Below are positions 35,045-47,409 of a stretch of 64,000 bases of DNA, piece by piece. This stretch comes from Syngnathus acus (lineage: Eukaryota; Chordata; Actinopteri; Syngnathiformes; Syngnathidae). Position numbers and translations under genes: made by a program. Every line of letters begins with the position of its first letter. Positions within the stretch are counted from its first letter, which is position 1. Below the pieces are notes generated by a model that worked only from the letters and a program-made list of their open reading frames with translations, was not told the origin of the DNA and did not search any database. The stretch covers positions 20,312,693 through 20,376,692 of the forward strand of contig NC_051088.1 in the NCBI RefSeq assembly GCF_901709675.1. Reading direction: 5' to 3'.

Positions 35045-37738
35045 CTACTGGAAGTTGCCGTGTCTATCGATCTGTTTGATAATCTGTCTGTCTGTCTGCT
35101 GATGTTGTTTTGAATCTTTTAGGGATCTATTCATGGTACCCCTCAAGTCTTCTCCAGTAAGCAAACAAATGTGTGTGTTGCTCCTGGGCTTTTTCTCCCC
35201 CGGTGGTTCATTCAAATGCCAACAATGCAACAAGCTTCCCACAACATTTTCAATGCTATAGGAACGGAAAATTGTTTTGAAACATAAAACACAACACATG
35301 ATTGTTGTTGTCTATGAGCTATTATTCTAACCCGCAAGTAAGGCAAAATCGATCCACTTACATTCAAATGCCAAACGTTGACTCCAGCATTTGACTGATC
35401 ACAGAACCTCTTAACAGGGGCAACCCTATGTAAGCCGAACAGCGGAGCAAATCAATTGCCTGCTAAGCTGCAAAGGTCTTTGTTAGTAACATGGGAGCAA
35501 TTATGTTGATTTATCCTCCGTTAGCACTGCAGTCTGAATCAGGAAAGTAGGATCTTTAAAGGAAAGATGTGCGCGTCTTTACAGCACAACCCGAGATAAT
35601 ATTCTAGAAAGAAACTAGACTCCAAATATTGGAAAAAAAATCATACTTGCAAAAGATGTTTGCCTTCACATTTGTGTCCTCTCTAAAAGCTTACAAGAAT
35701 ACCCAATATGCCTGCCTTGTTCAAGGCAAATGATGATCTAGCCATCAAATTTCTATTTCAAATTTCCTAGTTTCTCCTATTTACCCCAATCTCAATTCCC
35801 ACCATGATGTGGACAGCAGTTTTTAATGTTTGCATTTTAAAGGTTCACAAAATATTGCACCCATATCGATACCCTCATAGGCTGCAATTCACATTGTTGG
35901 ATTGATTGAGTTACACACAGACTTGCAGCTTTGATGCCATGTTATTTACTATATACAGACGTAGCTATTGACCCCCTGAGTTCCAAATGCTCTGGGAAAA
36001 ATAAAATTGTGTAAAGCTTCACAACCACAATGCAGTATAACAAACAAATCATGCATTCTACAATGTGGACAAATTGTTCCACATATTTGTGGCCTCTACA
36101 CAAGGTTTCCATGACATGTAACATGAGTAATGCCTTTCTGTGTGGTTGATTGGCACTTACTTTCACCAAAGTGTCTGAAGCAATAAAGGAGTAAATGGTA
36201 TTTGATTAGTTCAAAGATTATCTCAGAGCTAAAAGCTTTGTTCCTCTCAGCCTTTGTTTTGCTGGTGATTAGCGCCATGTCTTCTCACTTGTAGAACCAA
36301 TGCACTTATTCATGTAGGTTAATGCCCACAAGGCAGATAAATGTCACCTAGTTAAAGCTTCGGTTTTAATTTAAAGGCAGCCTATCCTTCCCCTTTATTG
36401 AAACTCATTTTGTGTGATGGCAAGGAGCCAAAGTCGTTTTCTTAAAAGACTGGATTTGAATGCCAAGTTCTTGAATCTCCAGCCGAGACCTGGAGTCTTT
36501 GGGGAGGACTTTGGCAAGGTATGAAAAAGATTGGACCCACTCGCAGCCACTGCTGCCAATGCCCCCAAAGCTTAGAAAACCATGCTGGGTTCTAAATATG
36601 GTAAGATCTGTGTTTTAAAGCAAACACAAAACTGGCATTCTGCAAATGCAAAATGAACAAGAGTTTTAAATATTCCTGTAAGTGTACTGTGCACCTTCCC
36701 TCTCGTAAATATTGAATGCATTTTAGTCACAAGTCACAACTTTTTTTTTAACCTAGGGTAGTATGAGAATTGTCATTAGCAGTGTTACAGGACAAAAAAT
36801 ATCATTTGAAGGACAAAATAATTGACTTAGATATACATTGTGTGACATGAATTTGCAGTTTAGAGTTATTGTTGCTGTATCTCAACCTGTCAATGGCCAG
36901 TAAGTAAAATTATAGGCCTACCACGGTGCACTGGGCACTGACACGTTTGTGCACACACAGGAAGATTTTCTCCATTCACGTTCGGCTTTGAAAAGTTTTG
37001 CATTATTAATAGAAGTGTACATTCAATGTTTGTATTATTCATTGATGCTGTCAGGTGTAATTCCCATCACATACGTTCCACCTTCTTACACATTAAACTC
37101 ACTTGCATGAATTAGCAGGAATAGATCAACCCGGTGATTTCTTGGGAGAAATGCATCACAAACTTGGTTTCTTTACCAAAATATTTTTGTATATTTGAAT
37201 ATATTCATTCTCAGTTGCTTGAAGTATAGATAGACGAGCCCAAAAAGTCTATCTCACTTGAGACGGACTAAAGTTCTTAAGTGGACGATGACAGCGGCAT
37301 GCACATGCTTTCAAATGTAAAGCTCAAATTACACGCTGCAACAAAGTCTCCTGCAACCTGACGATAGATGACAGCACAACTGACCACCCACTCTAAGAAA
37401 CTATAACAATGGAAGTGACTTAAACAACAAAGGACCACTTACATTCAAGAGCCTCACATGGTCCACCAACACAAAAGAAAAAGAGGCATGCAGTCATGTC
37501 GTCTGGCGAAACAATAGTGAGTAAGCTTAAGAGATGATGAGTTGGAAGGAGAGGAGTCGTGCATCCACACATCCAGCTTACACACAAATCTAAACATTGA
37601 GGAGCAATTCCTGCACATCTCCCGTTCACAGCATTGCCTACACTCGCTCCCGTCTTCCCTCCAAGCTGGTGTTGGCTCGTGAGTGAACAATTTGTTCAAA
37701 AGAACGACTCTTTTCAGTGAACGAGAGTGGGTGTTAAT

Positions 37739-37905
37739 GGGACGTCAAACGCTGCGTGTTCGCTTCTCTTCCGGGGGGGGGGGGTTGCTAATGGGACGTC
37801 AAACGCTGCGCGTTCGCTTCTCTTCTGGGGGGGGGGGTGCTAAAGGGACGTCAAACGCTGCGCGTTCGCTTCTTTTCCGGGGGGGGGGTGCTAATGGGAC
37901 GTCAA
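37739..37905 (+). repeat. G-rich tandem repeat, period 51-54 bp
   Basis: The unit gggacgtcaaacgctgcgcg, then ttcgcttctcttc plus a G-run, starts at 37739, 37793, 37845 and 37896. G-run lengths fall 12, 11, 10; the fourth unit breaks off before its G-run. Length differences between units are mostly in the G-run. Confidence 0.93.
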
Positions 37906-38062
37906 ACGCTTTGTGTGGCGGGCTCCATCTAGTGTGGAAACTGAGAAGTGCAACAGAGTTGAGCTCAAGCTTCTTGTGCGGGCCATATTCAATTATGTTT
38001 TCAGAATTTGCTGCGGGCCAATAAAAACTGGCCCGCGGGCCGTAGTTTGGAGACCCCTGCTC

Positions 38063-38297
38063 AAACCCTAGCTCTAACCCTAACCCTAGCTCTAACCTTA
38101 ACCCTAGCTCTAACCCTAACCCTAATCCCAACCCTAACCCTAACCCGAGCTCTAACCCTAGCTCTAACCCTAACCCCAACCCTAGCTCCAACCCTAACCC
38201 TAGCTCTAAACCTAACCCTAGCTCTAACCCTAACCCTAGCTCTAACCCTAGCCCTAACCCTAGCTCTAACCCTAGCCCTAACCCTAGCTCTAACCCT
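38063..38297. repeat. interstitial telomere-like array
   Basis: About 235 bp of the telomere hexamer CCCTAA mixed with a variant 12-mer CCCTAGCTCTAA, C-rich strand on plus. It abuts the hAT-type end at 38059. A short degenerate echo (attctaaccctaatcctaac) lies at 38690-38717. Confidence 0.92.
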
Positions 38298-38934
38298 CGA
38301 CTGCTCGACTGGGGGGGATTCATTGAACGATTCGTTTGAACAAATCTTTTGAGTGAACTGATTCTAAAGATTCAGTTCACCTAAATGAACTGGAATGCAC
38401 ATCTCTACTCCAAGCCTTCGGGTTTTGCTTGTCATGTGTTCAGGCTCAGGCAAGCGTGAAGCGGGCGGGTGCACCCAGCCCTCCAAGCTTTGTTTAACAT
38501 TTTGGAAATTCTGAGCTTCCATTGAGTCAAACATTCGGCTTCTCTGGTCCTTCCTGTGTCCTGGAGGTAGTATTGCAGCACTTTCCGATAACCACATATT
38601 TCCCTTAGCATATTAGGAACATTTTTAACAACTTTTAATTTTTTTTCCATATAAATAGTTGAATCTTTGGAATGGGTAATCTTAAACCCAATTCTAACCC
38701 TAATCCTAACACTAACCTATCAAAGTGTGTAAATTAAGCAACTAGTATATTGTTTGTGCCTATTACTCAAAACGTTTCCCTGAGCAAGTCCTTCTGAACT
38801 TTGCCTCACTGAGATACAACAGTGGGGGTAAATTGAGTCCATGATTTATCAGTGAGGCTTAGGGTAAAAATGACCTGTGGGTGCAAAAAGATGACATAAA
38901 AACATGCCCTAAGGAATTATTTTATAATTATATA

Positions 38935-39128
38935 CAGGACTTTCTCAGAAAATTAGAATATTGTGATACAGTTCTTTATTTTCTGTAATGCAATTAAAAA
39001 AACAAAAATATCATACATTCTGGATTCATTACAAATCAACAGAAATATTGCAAGCCTTTTATTATTTTAATATTGCCGATTATGGCATACAGCTTAAGAA
39101 AACTCAAATATCCTATCTCAAAATATTA
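38935..39128 (+). repeat. left ITR of Tc1-like element
   Basis: About 194 bp; begins caggactttctcagaaaatt. It matches the right ITR in reverse complement with scattered substitutions and short indels. Confidence 0.93.
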
Positions 39129-39261
39129 GAATATCATGAAAAAGTATACTAGTAGGGTATTCAACTAATCACTTAGTTCGTCTAATTATCTCGAAACACC
39201 TGCAAGGGTTTCCTGAGCCTTGAAAAACACTCAGCTTGGTTCACTAAACTAAATCACAAGT

Positions 39262-40007
39262 ATGGGGAAGACTGCTGATCTGACTGCTTTCCAGAGGACC
39301 ATCATTGACACCCTCCATCAGGAGGGTAAGACACAAAAAGAAATTTCTCAAAGAGCAAGCTGTTCACAGAGTGCTGTTTCAAAGCACATCCACAAAAAGT
39401 CTGTTGGAAGGGGGGAAATGTGGCAGGAAACGCTGCACAACCAAGAGAGATGACCGCAGCCTTAGCAGCATTGTGAAGAAGAGTCGCTTCCAGAATTTGG
39501 GGGAGCTTCAAAGACAGTGGACTGCAGCTGGAGTCCAGGTATCAAAAGCCACTGTTCACAGACGTGTCCGGGAAATGGGCTACAATAGCCTTATTCCCAT
39601 GGTCAAGCCACTTCTGAACTCAAGACAACGGAAGAAGCGTCTGACTTGGGCTATGGAAAAGAAGCACTGGACAGTTCCAGAGTGGTCCAAAGTCCTCTTT
39701 TCAGACGAAAGCAAGTTTTGTATTTCATTTGGAAGTCAAGGTGCCAGAGTCTGAAGAAAAGGCTGGAGAGGAGCAAAATCCAAGTTGCTTAAAATCCAGT
39801 GTGAAGTTCCCACAGTCAGCGACTGTTTGGGGAGCCATGTCAGCTGCTGGTGTTGGCCCATTGTGTTTCATTAAGTCCAGAGTAAATGCAAATGAGCTAA
39901 AGGCCGCTATTGAAGCATCCTGGGCATCCATAACACCTCAGCAATGCCACAGGCTGATTGCCTCCATGCCACGCCGCATTGGTTGCAGTAATAATATTTT
40001 GAGATAG
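39262..40007 (+). pseudogene. Tc1-like transposase, frameshifted and missing the catalytic middle
   Basis: Starts MGKTADLTAFQRTIIDTLHQ with the N-terminal HTH (TQKEISQRASCSQSAVSKHI). A frameshift near 39408 leads into NLGELQRQWTAAGVQVSKAT, the HTH/GRPR-type region, and the first catalytic Asp in VLFSDESKF. A second frameshift or stop lies near 39752; the next frame reads PSCLKSSVKFPQSATVWGAM and GPLCFIKSRVNA. At about 39888 it jumps to ELKAAIEASWASITPQQCHR and SMPRR, so roughly 80 residues carrying the other two acidic catalytic residues are gone. Not functional; the ends could only be moved by a transposase supplied in trans. Confidence 0.92.
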
Positions 40008-40186
40008 GACATTTGAGTTTTCTTAAGCTGTATGCCATAATCAGCAATATTAAAATAATAGAAGGCTTGCAATATTTCAGTTGATTTTGTAATGACTCCA
40101 GAATGTATGACATTTTTGTTTTTCTATTTGCATTACAGAAAATAAAGAACTTTATCACAATATTCTAATTTTCTGAGACAGTCCTG
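39992..40186 (-). repeat. right ITR of Tc1-like element
   Basis: About 195 bp; ends ttttctgagacagtcctg, the reverse complement of the left terminus with one change in the first ten bases. Confidence 0.93.
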
Positions 40187-40805
40187 TATACCTGTAGGGT
40201 GTGAGGAGGGATGAGTCCTAATGTCCCGAGGGATGACCTTGTACATACCACAGCAGACGCTTTGCCAGATATTCAGGCGACTGCACCGCCTGTAACCCAC
40301 ATAAGAGAAACACGCTTGACCTATTTTGCCCCTGTTAGTGCAACATTGTTCACGGCTTTCCAGTCTGTTGGCGAGCTTAATCTTGGTGCACAATATTTGG
40401 CAATAGCGACACTGACAGTCCCGTTGCTTCAGCACATGATGTTCGAATCCCCAGGTTATTTGTAATGTTTTCCCTCCTTCCATCCCCTGATGCAGGAATG
40501 TTCATTTACCCAATGTGCATCTGCCACATTTGCAAGCCTTTATAACGCCAGGCGATGCTTCTAGGCTTTGGCATTTGCATGGGCAGACATGTCATGGTGA
40601 TGAACTCATATATAGTATGTCAGCTTTTTCTGTCCAACTCGTTGTACAGTTGAAACACATGAGATGATTAATGATATACAGGCGATGAGCACACATCTGT
40701 GAGACGCAGCTGTAAAGCACAAGCATGAGAGATGACCTGGAACTGAATACAATTATTGTGATGGACGGGCCCAGAGCCTTTTCAAGGGTGCTATAGGCCG
40801 TTTGT

Positions 40806-40920
<115 letters not shown>

Positions 40921-42096
40921 CTTTCTATCTTTTAGACTGACATGACAAAGTCTGAAATAATGATGGACTAATGATGACGGACTCCTGGGGTTGCCGCTGG
41001 TGAATGACGGAAACTCAATGACGCGCCCATCACTGTGGATTACCCGGCAAAAGGTCATATCAAAGGTCAATATTGATGAGCAAAACGTTGGTGAGTCAAA
41101 TGAGTGCCATGCAAGTGTTGCAGAGTGAAACATGCGTCCATGGTCAGGATGAACATGACATTGCCCTACACACAGAATACACATGACATGTGCAGAGCAA
41201 GCTCAAGTCAGTGGTGCGACCTGGCTGTAGCTCTTTTTCCCAGTGCTAGATTTTAAATTACACATCTGCCTGCCATCTTTGCAGGCTCACAAACATACAT
41301 CACATTGTGTTTGTGCATCAAAGATATTATTATAAAGTAAAACATATCATTTCTGTATTTGCTTTGTCATCCAGCTTTAGTTTCCAATTGAGATCATGTT
41401 GAGAGCTTTTACAAAAAAAAAAAATCCTTCACTTCCCCTCATGTTTTTTTTAATGCACTCCAATTGCAGTGCTGGATTTAAACATCTGTAGAAGTCTTTA
41501 TTTTTACTTTTACCTCTGGACAATGCAGCCTCTTGGCCTTCAAGAAGCATTAAGATGAGGCAGTCAGATGAGTAGGAGAGATCTCAAGAGAAGAACTGAA
41601 GCTCTCAACGTATCCCATGAAATCTTAAACACTTTTGCCAACGCTTCTTATCTGGGCGGCAGCAGTGCCGCTAAACCAGCTCACAGCAGAACGCAATACT
41701 GTTGTTCCATTTGTAGCTTGTTCGAGGGAACACACTAAAAGTTTGAAAAGTATGTGGAAAATGTATTGCTAGGTTTTTATGTGATGTGACTACACGGAAA
41801 TTGTTCAGCTTTTTAGCCCCACGAGTGACACATGAGAAAATCCCCGTACTGTATTGAGCTCAAGGTTGCCACAGTTTTACAAAATGGGTAAATCCAAGAC
41901 AGAACCACTCAAAGTGATTCTGGCAGGTCATGCAAAGGCCAAGTCAAACCTGTCCCCAAAAAGTATTGAGTTGCCAAAAAACCTCTCACAAGTGAGTTGC
42001 TTTAATGAGCTTATGTTTGGAGCTTTGCGTCATACTATGTAGATGACTTTGGCAGATGAAACACACGCAGGTACGCACGGATCATGCAGGCGTGCA

Positions 42097-42098
<2 letters not shown>

Positions 42099-42143
<45 letters not shown>
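42099..42143. repeat. (CA)n microsatellite
   Basis: About 20 CA units. Confidence 0.95.
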
Positions 42144-42149
<6 letters not shown>

Positions 42150-42167
42150 GTGCCCCTGCTAAACATG

Positions 42168-42257
42168 GCATTCTGATTAATGCATTTGTGCAATATGAGT
42201 TAAGCAGCAAAATTCACCCATTTTTATCCATCACTTGCAAAAAATGACATTACAGTG
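42168..42257. mobile_element. fold-back MITE, partial copy
   Basis: cattctgattaatgcatttg, aatatgagttaagcagcaaa and cacttgcaaaaaatgacatt match one arm of the 27985-28295 element. The right end is abruptly replaced by the adjoining (TC)n run. Confidence 0.6.
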
Positions 42258-42262
42258 ACCTG

Positions 42263-42263
<1 letters not shown>

Positions 42264-42348
<85 letters not shown>
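42264..42348. repeat. (TC)n microsatellite
   Basis: About 42 uninterrupted TC units. Confidence 0.97.
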
Positions 42349-42351
<3 letters not shown>

Positions 42352-43555
42352 TGCAACACATTCTTAGTCACGTTTTCCACAGCATCTTCCAGCCGCCTGT
42401 GGCCATCATCTGGCATTGTCTTGAGCTCCAATTTTCCAGTAAAAGTCTATGCCTCAAAAATGCCGTGAGCTGGACTCCCCCGTTATTGCCATTTTAGTCA
42501 CTTGTGCTGTGTCGAGAAAATGGAATGCTTTGCTTTTTGTTTAGTCTTTTCTCTTGTTTGGTCTTAAGTCTACGGGTACAAAGTTAAAAAACATGAACCA
42601 TTGAAACTTTTGTATTTGTAACTCAAGCCTTTTATTGTTGAATGTTCTCATCCCTCGAGCTAACCCAACCAAATAATTAACAAAAATGCACGCTTCTTCC
42701 TCCAATACCAATATACATTCAAAATGGAAAGACCTCATTTTCCTAGCTACATGCAGCATAAATATGAAAAACAGCATCTTCTGTCAAGATATTCCAGCCT
42801 AGCCTCAGCAATTTTTTAAACCCTTTCTTTCAATTTCACATTCAACATTTAATCTGGTTGTTTGTGAAATTAGGACACACACATACACTCCAAAATTAAT
42901 GAAGGGATAAATGCTTTTTGTGCAAATGTTTAGTTTGCTCCTATGGATATATTGCATTTGTACAGCTAACTCATTGCAGTTACACAAATTAGCTTTTAGG
43001 ATGTTTCAGCATGAATTGCTGCTGGGAGTCTGCCTAACTAACAGAGCAACTGCAACCACTGCTGCTGCACCAGACTCATGTAAAAGGCTGTATACCTAAG
43101 GGGGGGCTAAAAAACAAGTAGCCAAAAAGCTCTGCCATGGACTACATGTCTCTTTGGGTTCTTTCCCTTGCTGCTTAGTAATTCATGAGCCATTCTCTTC
43201 AAAACCAAACAGAGAAAAAAAGGGGAAAAGTAGAAAAGTGACCAACCGGATGTCTGGGCAATCAAACATTAATATGGCTGCTGTGTTTTTATAGACAACC
43301 ATTTGATTGTGATTAATTTTCCCATTGTAAAACAGTTGCGTTTAAACTGCAGTCTATTACGAGACTCGTATATTTTTTATACACGAATTGTTTATGGCTT
43401 TTACACAATTTCCCATGATTTCGTACAAGAAGGCTGGTCTGCAGGACTGAGAGGGTGTTTTCTGCTTGCAGTTGCTTCTTTCTTTTTTTTTTTAACGAGA
43501 CGTCAAGTGAAAAAAGAAATCTTTACAATAATATGTCCAAATCACCACCAATAGA

Positions 43556-43690
43556 GCATTCTTGTTAATATTATGTATTTAGAGCTTGAATTGAGCAGAA
43601 ACATTCTTTTTCCCACTTGCTGTCCATTGAAAATGACATCACAGTGCTGTAGGACTCAGGTAATAAATAATCAGGGCTCATCTGTTCTCT
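43556..43690. mobile_element. fold-back MITE, partial copy
   Basis: cattcttgttaatattatgt and cccacttgctgtccattgaa followed by aatgacatcacagtg match the arm of the 27985-28295 family. Confidence 0.55.
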
Positions 43691-43878
43691 GGGTTTGGTC
43701 ATGTGCCATTCACAAGCCTACTATATGTTTTAGCTGATGACCAGGAACATTACAAGGCCACTGAGCCTGACGCTGTCTATTATGTTACCATCACCAAAAG
43801 TCACATTCTGCAACCGTTTGGGACCTTGAAGGAACCCTGAGGAAAAATCATTATTCAGGACATTCAAGCCCTCTCTAA

Positions 43879-44028
43879 CCGCCCTGCTCCCTGCTTTCAC
43901 TGCACATCGCAATGTCATCTGCCAGCCTCAAGGCCCATGAGGATTCCAGTCTAACATAATCTGTCAGTCTTTCCACCACTATTGTAAAGAGGAAGGGCCT
44001 TAGAGCTGATCCTTGAGGCACTCCCATA
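43879..44028 (-). mobile_element. RTE-like LINE reverse-transcriptase fragment
   Basis: The minus strand reads MGVPQGSALRPFLFTIVVER, LTDYVRLESSWALRLADDIA and MCSESREQGG, matching the RT core of RTE-type elements (GVRQGSALSP...FADDIVICSES). The catalytic motif is LADD. Only about 50 codons remain, with no flanking continuation. Confidence 0.75.
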
Positions 44029-44112
44029 AGAATTACAACTTAGGGGTAACTTTGGGTTTTAGACTTACTAAAGGTATGTATGTCTCTTTCGTCTCATGTA
44101 AACTCTTTTATC

Positions 44113-44181
44113 AGAATCAGAATAAGCTTTATTGGCCAAGTTTGTGCATGCCAAATAAGGAATTTGACTCCGGTCACAATA
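44113..44181 (-). mobile_element. LINE 3'-tail fragment
   Basis: atcagaatcagaataagctt, tattggccaagtttgtgcat and ggaatttgactcc are the reverse complement of a 3' UTR motif shared by many fish L2/Rex-like LINEs. Confidence 0.6.
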
Positions 44182-47044
44182 CATCTTTTATACAGAGCAG
44201 AGGTGACACATTAAATAGCCGTTGATTTGAGAGTGAGACTGATCTGATTTTGCGGCAGAATGGCAGATCTGCTCGCTCAAAAGCACATTTTCAGAAATGA
44301 GCAGATAAAATACAAGCAATAGATTTCCTCAGTTGTTTGATTTCATACTCAATGGGTGGGCCAGCGCTCCAGAGAGCCAACTCTTTGTATACTAACATTA
44401 AAATCACTTTCGTTTGATCTGTTCCCTTTAGCAGTTGCAGTCAGGATCCAAGTTTGGTCGTGGAACCATTTGAGTTCTGTGGCTTCTCCTGTCTGTGTCC
44501 CATCTGTGTCACTGGGGTTCCATCTGTGTCATGAGGGAAAAGGACCTGTGTTGCATTCCACAACAGTTCAAGGCCTTTGTGAAGCAACAGCAGAGACTCA
44601 AAAGGCTAATGAACTCCTTCTGTGAGTACATTCCTTCCATGATGAGTGCAACCACGTGTTTCTGTGTGTGCAATCCAAATGTGCATGCTCACACATACGA
44701 CTTTTGTTGATGCAATGACATTATTTTTTACATTATTATTTTTTGATTCATTCTTTTATTTGCTGATATGGAATAGCACCTAAGTTCCTCCAGGTGTGGG
44801 AGTGAAATATTTCCATTTGTTTAATTTCAACCAAAGGTTTCTGTAATGGCAGGACCATGGGGAAAGTGACTGTCAAATGGATAAAAGTTCAGTGTTAACT
44901 CTGCAAAATTTGTCTCGCTTCCACAGACATGACAAAAATGTGGCAAAAGAGTACTGAAGCGGGAGAGTGGCCAAAGCTTCAAGCATCACAATTAATTAGG
45001 GGCCCTCAAACTAAACAAAGTCATGCATACAATGGCAGAAAGGTTACTTTTGTAACAAACAATGTGAGCTCAAAATGGGCTTGTGAGGGAAAGGCATGCA
45101 GAGGATACTGACTGATAAAGACACAGTTTACATTTTCACCTACTTTGTATTTTAATGGGGATTCCAAATACCACTTTGCTTAAATTCTTGTATTAATCAC
45201 ATTCACCACTTAGTGCAATTTTATTCATGGTTTCAACTGGACCTTTGGCTACAAAAATGGTAGTTTAGGGACCTCTTGTGGCAGAAATGGGGATTTTTGT
45301 TTATAGGTATAATTTTCAAAAATGATTCAAGGGCCACTCCTAGTGCAGGCACAGGCCACCTGCAGCCCGAGGCCGCCAATTTCCCATACCTGATTTAGAC
45401 AACCTCTAAATTTGATAAACCAAACTGAGGTAATGAGGTGCGATAAAGGTGTTGTATTTAAAAAAGAAGTCTGCCTTGGCGATAATGATTCTCAGTTTTG
45501 ACAGATAAATATTTCATTTGACAATATGTTGACTATTGTAGTTGCACTTTGTCATGTAGATAGATGGTGATCCAAATATTATAATTGAGAAACTGTTCTT
45601 ACTCGCTCATTTTCTCTGTTGTTTCCAAGGAATTCACTCCACCAGTAGATGTGGATTTAAGCAAACGGATTTAATTCCACTGTAACATACATAGAACTCA
45701 GCTGGTACAAAAAGAGTAAATAGCTAAATATGGCAATACAAATTGGACCAGTAAACCCCATTGATGAAAATAAATCCATCATGGCACAGACTGCGAAAAC
45801 AACACTAAGATGATTGGTACCTTTTTAAAAAGTTTATTCTTTTTAATAGAAACATATACTGCATATTACATCATACACTATGGACAGCAAAGCACATTTG
45901 CTGGATTTTTTCACAAAACATGACATATAGCTATGAGTTATGGCACGTTTATTTCCTCCCTTTAATGTCCCTACAGTTTCCAGATGGAAACAGTACAATT
46001 GCCTGACGATAGGTGACGCCAGATTTGCATCATCATGCGGCCAATTGTTGGATTCTTGCTTTGAGCCCATAAAACAAAACAAAAAAATACAAATTGGAAA
46101 ATATTTGCCAGCAAATACCCACGTGATTGAGTCATTAGGAGGAGTTAGCCAGCTTGGTTTGGAGTTTCATTCAGAAGTGGTGTTTTCTTATTCATATAAA
46201 TTTAAAATGCCCTTTAAGATGAAACATTTTGTTCTACATTTTGTCCAGACTTGCAGGTACTGGTCAGTCAACTGTGGTAATCAAGGTTATTTCTCCACAA
46301 GCCATTAGGCTGTATAACTCTATGCAATCAATCAGGCAGCAAAAGCGGCACACTGGTTTTGATGAAACTGGAATGTTAAACTGGTTGACCATTGTATATA
46401 TAGACTATAGTATTTTAACATATTTTAAGACTGCTTAGTTATATAATCATTAAAAACAATCATCATTAGAGTGACAATTTGATTCAATTTAAGGGATTAT
46501 CTGTTAATTAAGCTACGTGGTTGCCCAGTTTTAAGAAGTACTTCACATTTGGCCTTTTCAAAATGATGAACTTACAAAATACAAACTGTTTTTTGTTTTT
46601 TTTGGTCACAGGCTCACAACATAGTTTTGCTGTATTGTACTCACATAAGCCAAAAACTAACATTGATATTTCCTGAAATGTGATGCAAACATTCTTGGTC
46701 TGCCTATACGCTATTCTCATCAGCAAGTATATGAACAGAAATCCTGAAATGAAACGGGAAACAAAGAAATCACGGGAAACAAAGAAAACGAACAAACCAA
46801 ACTAATACAGCTTTGGCACATCTCAGTGCAGCGAGTAGCAAACTTACAGCTGAGTGCTTTCAGACTACAATTACATTCAACACTGAGGACAAAAGAACAC
46901 TCTTACCAAGACTAACAATTATGTCAAGGACTTAAAGGACAGACACACTTTGAATCAAATGTTTGATGAACTCCTTTAGGAGGTGTGTATAAGAATTGTG
47001 TATTTAAACACCAAAGATTATGACATTCATATTGTGTTTCTTTT

Positions 47045-47050
47045 TTTATT
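47045..47050 (-). promoter_or_regulatory. candidate ARHGAP6 poly(A) signal
   Basis: AATAAA on the minus strand about 360 nt past the ARHGAP6 stop. A hexamer match only. Confidence 0.25.
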
Positions 47051-47409
47051 AATTAAACTATCACATTACCTATTGTTTGCCACTAAATTCAAAAACAAAC
47101 AAACCTGATGGTATTTATGGCAACATTTCGAAGTGCTGTGATGACTTTTGAGGTATTTATGGTGGGATGTTTTTAAATGCTTCGCAATGAAATGTGGGGC
47201 AGAAACAATCTCCAAACGGAGAATAATGAATGGTGGCTCATTCATGTTTTAAGGTTTGTAGAAGGTAGCAGCTGGACATGTAAACAACAAGAATGCCACG
47301 GCGTGAACATGCTGGCAGATACAGGGATGCACAGGGAGGAAAGATGAGGATGTGTGATTATCATAGGCAAGCAGTCATCAAATCTGACAGAAAGCTGGAC
47401 TTGACGATC

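Larger units (their letters stand above)
37676..38400. repeat. composite nested repeat cluster
   Basis: Related outer flanks (37680-37730 gtgaacaatttgttcaaaag; 38319-38395 attgaacgattcgtttgaac) enclose three things in order: G-rich tandem units (37739-37905), a hAT-type terminus with tggcccgcgggccgtagttt and gagacccctg ending near 38059, and a telomere-like array (38063-38297). The flanks resemble a common fish gttcattcgttcac-type repeat. Confidence 0.65.
38935..40186 (+). mobile_element. Tc1-like transposon with long ITRs, internally deleted
   Basis: 1252 bp flanked by TA (38933-38934 and 40187-40188). Ends are cagga and tcctg. Inverted repeats of about 195 bp: 38935-39128 and 39992-40186, highly similar. 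Between them lies a damaged Tc1-family transposase gene. Confidence 0.94.

Noticed and set aside
37799-38352. Long open frames on both strands reading LGLELG- and LTLALT-type repeats
   Set aside because: Translation of the telomere-like array; the 6-bp and 12-bp periods avoid stops.
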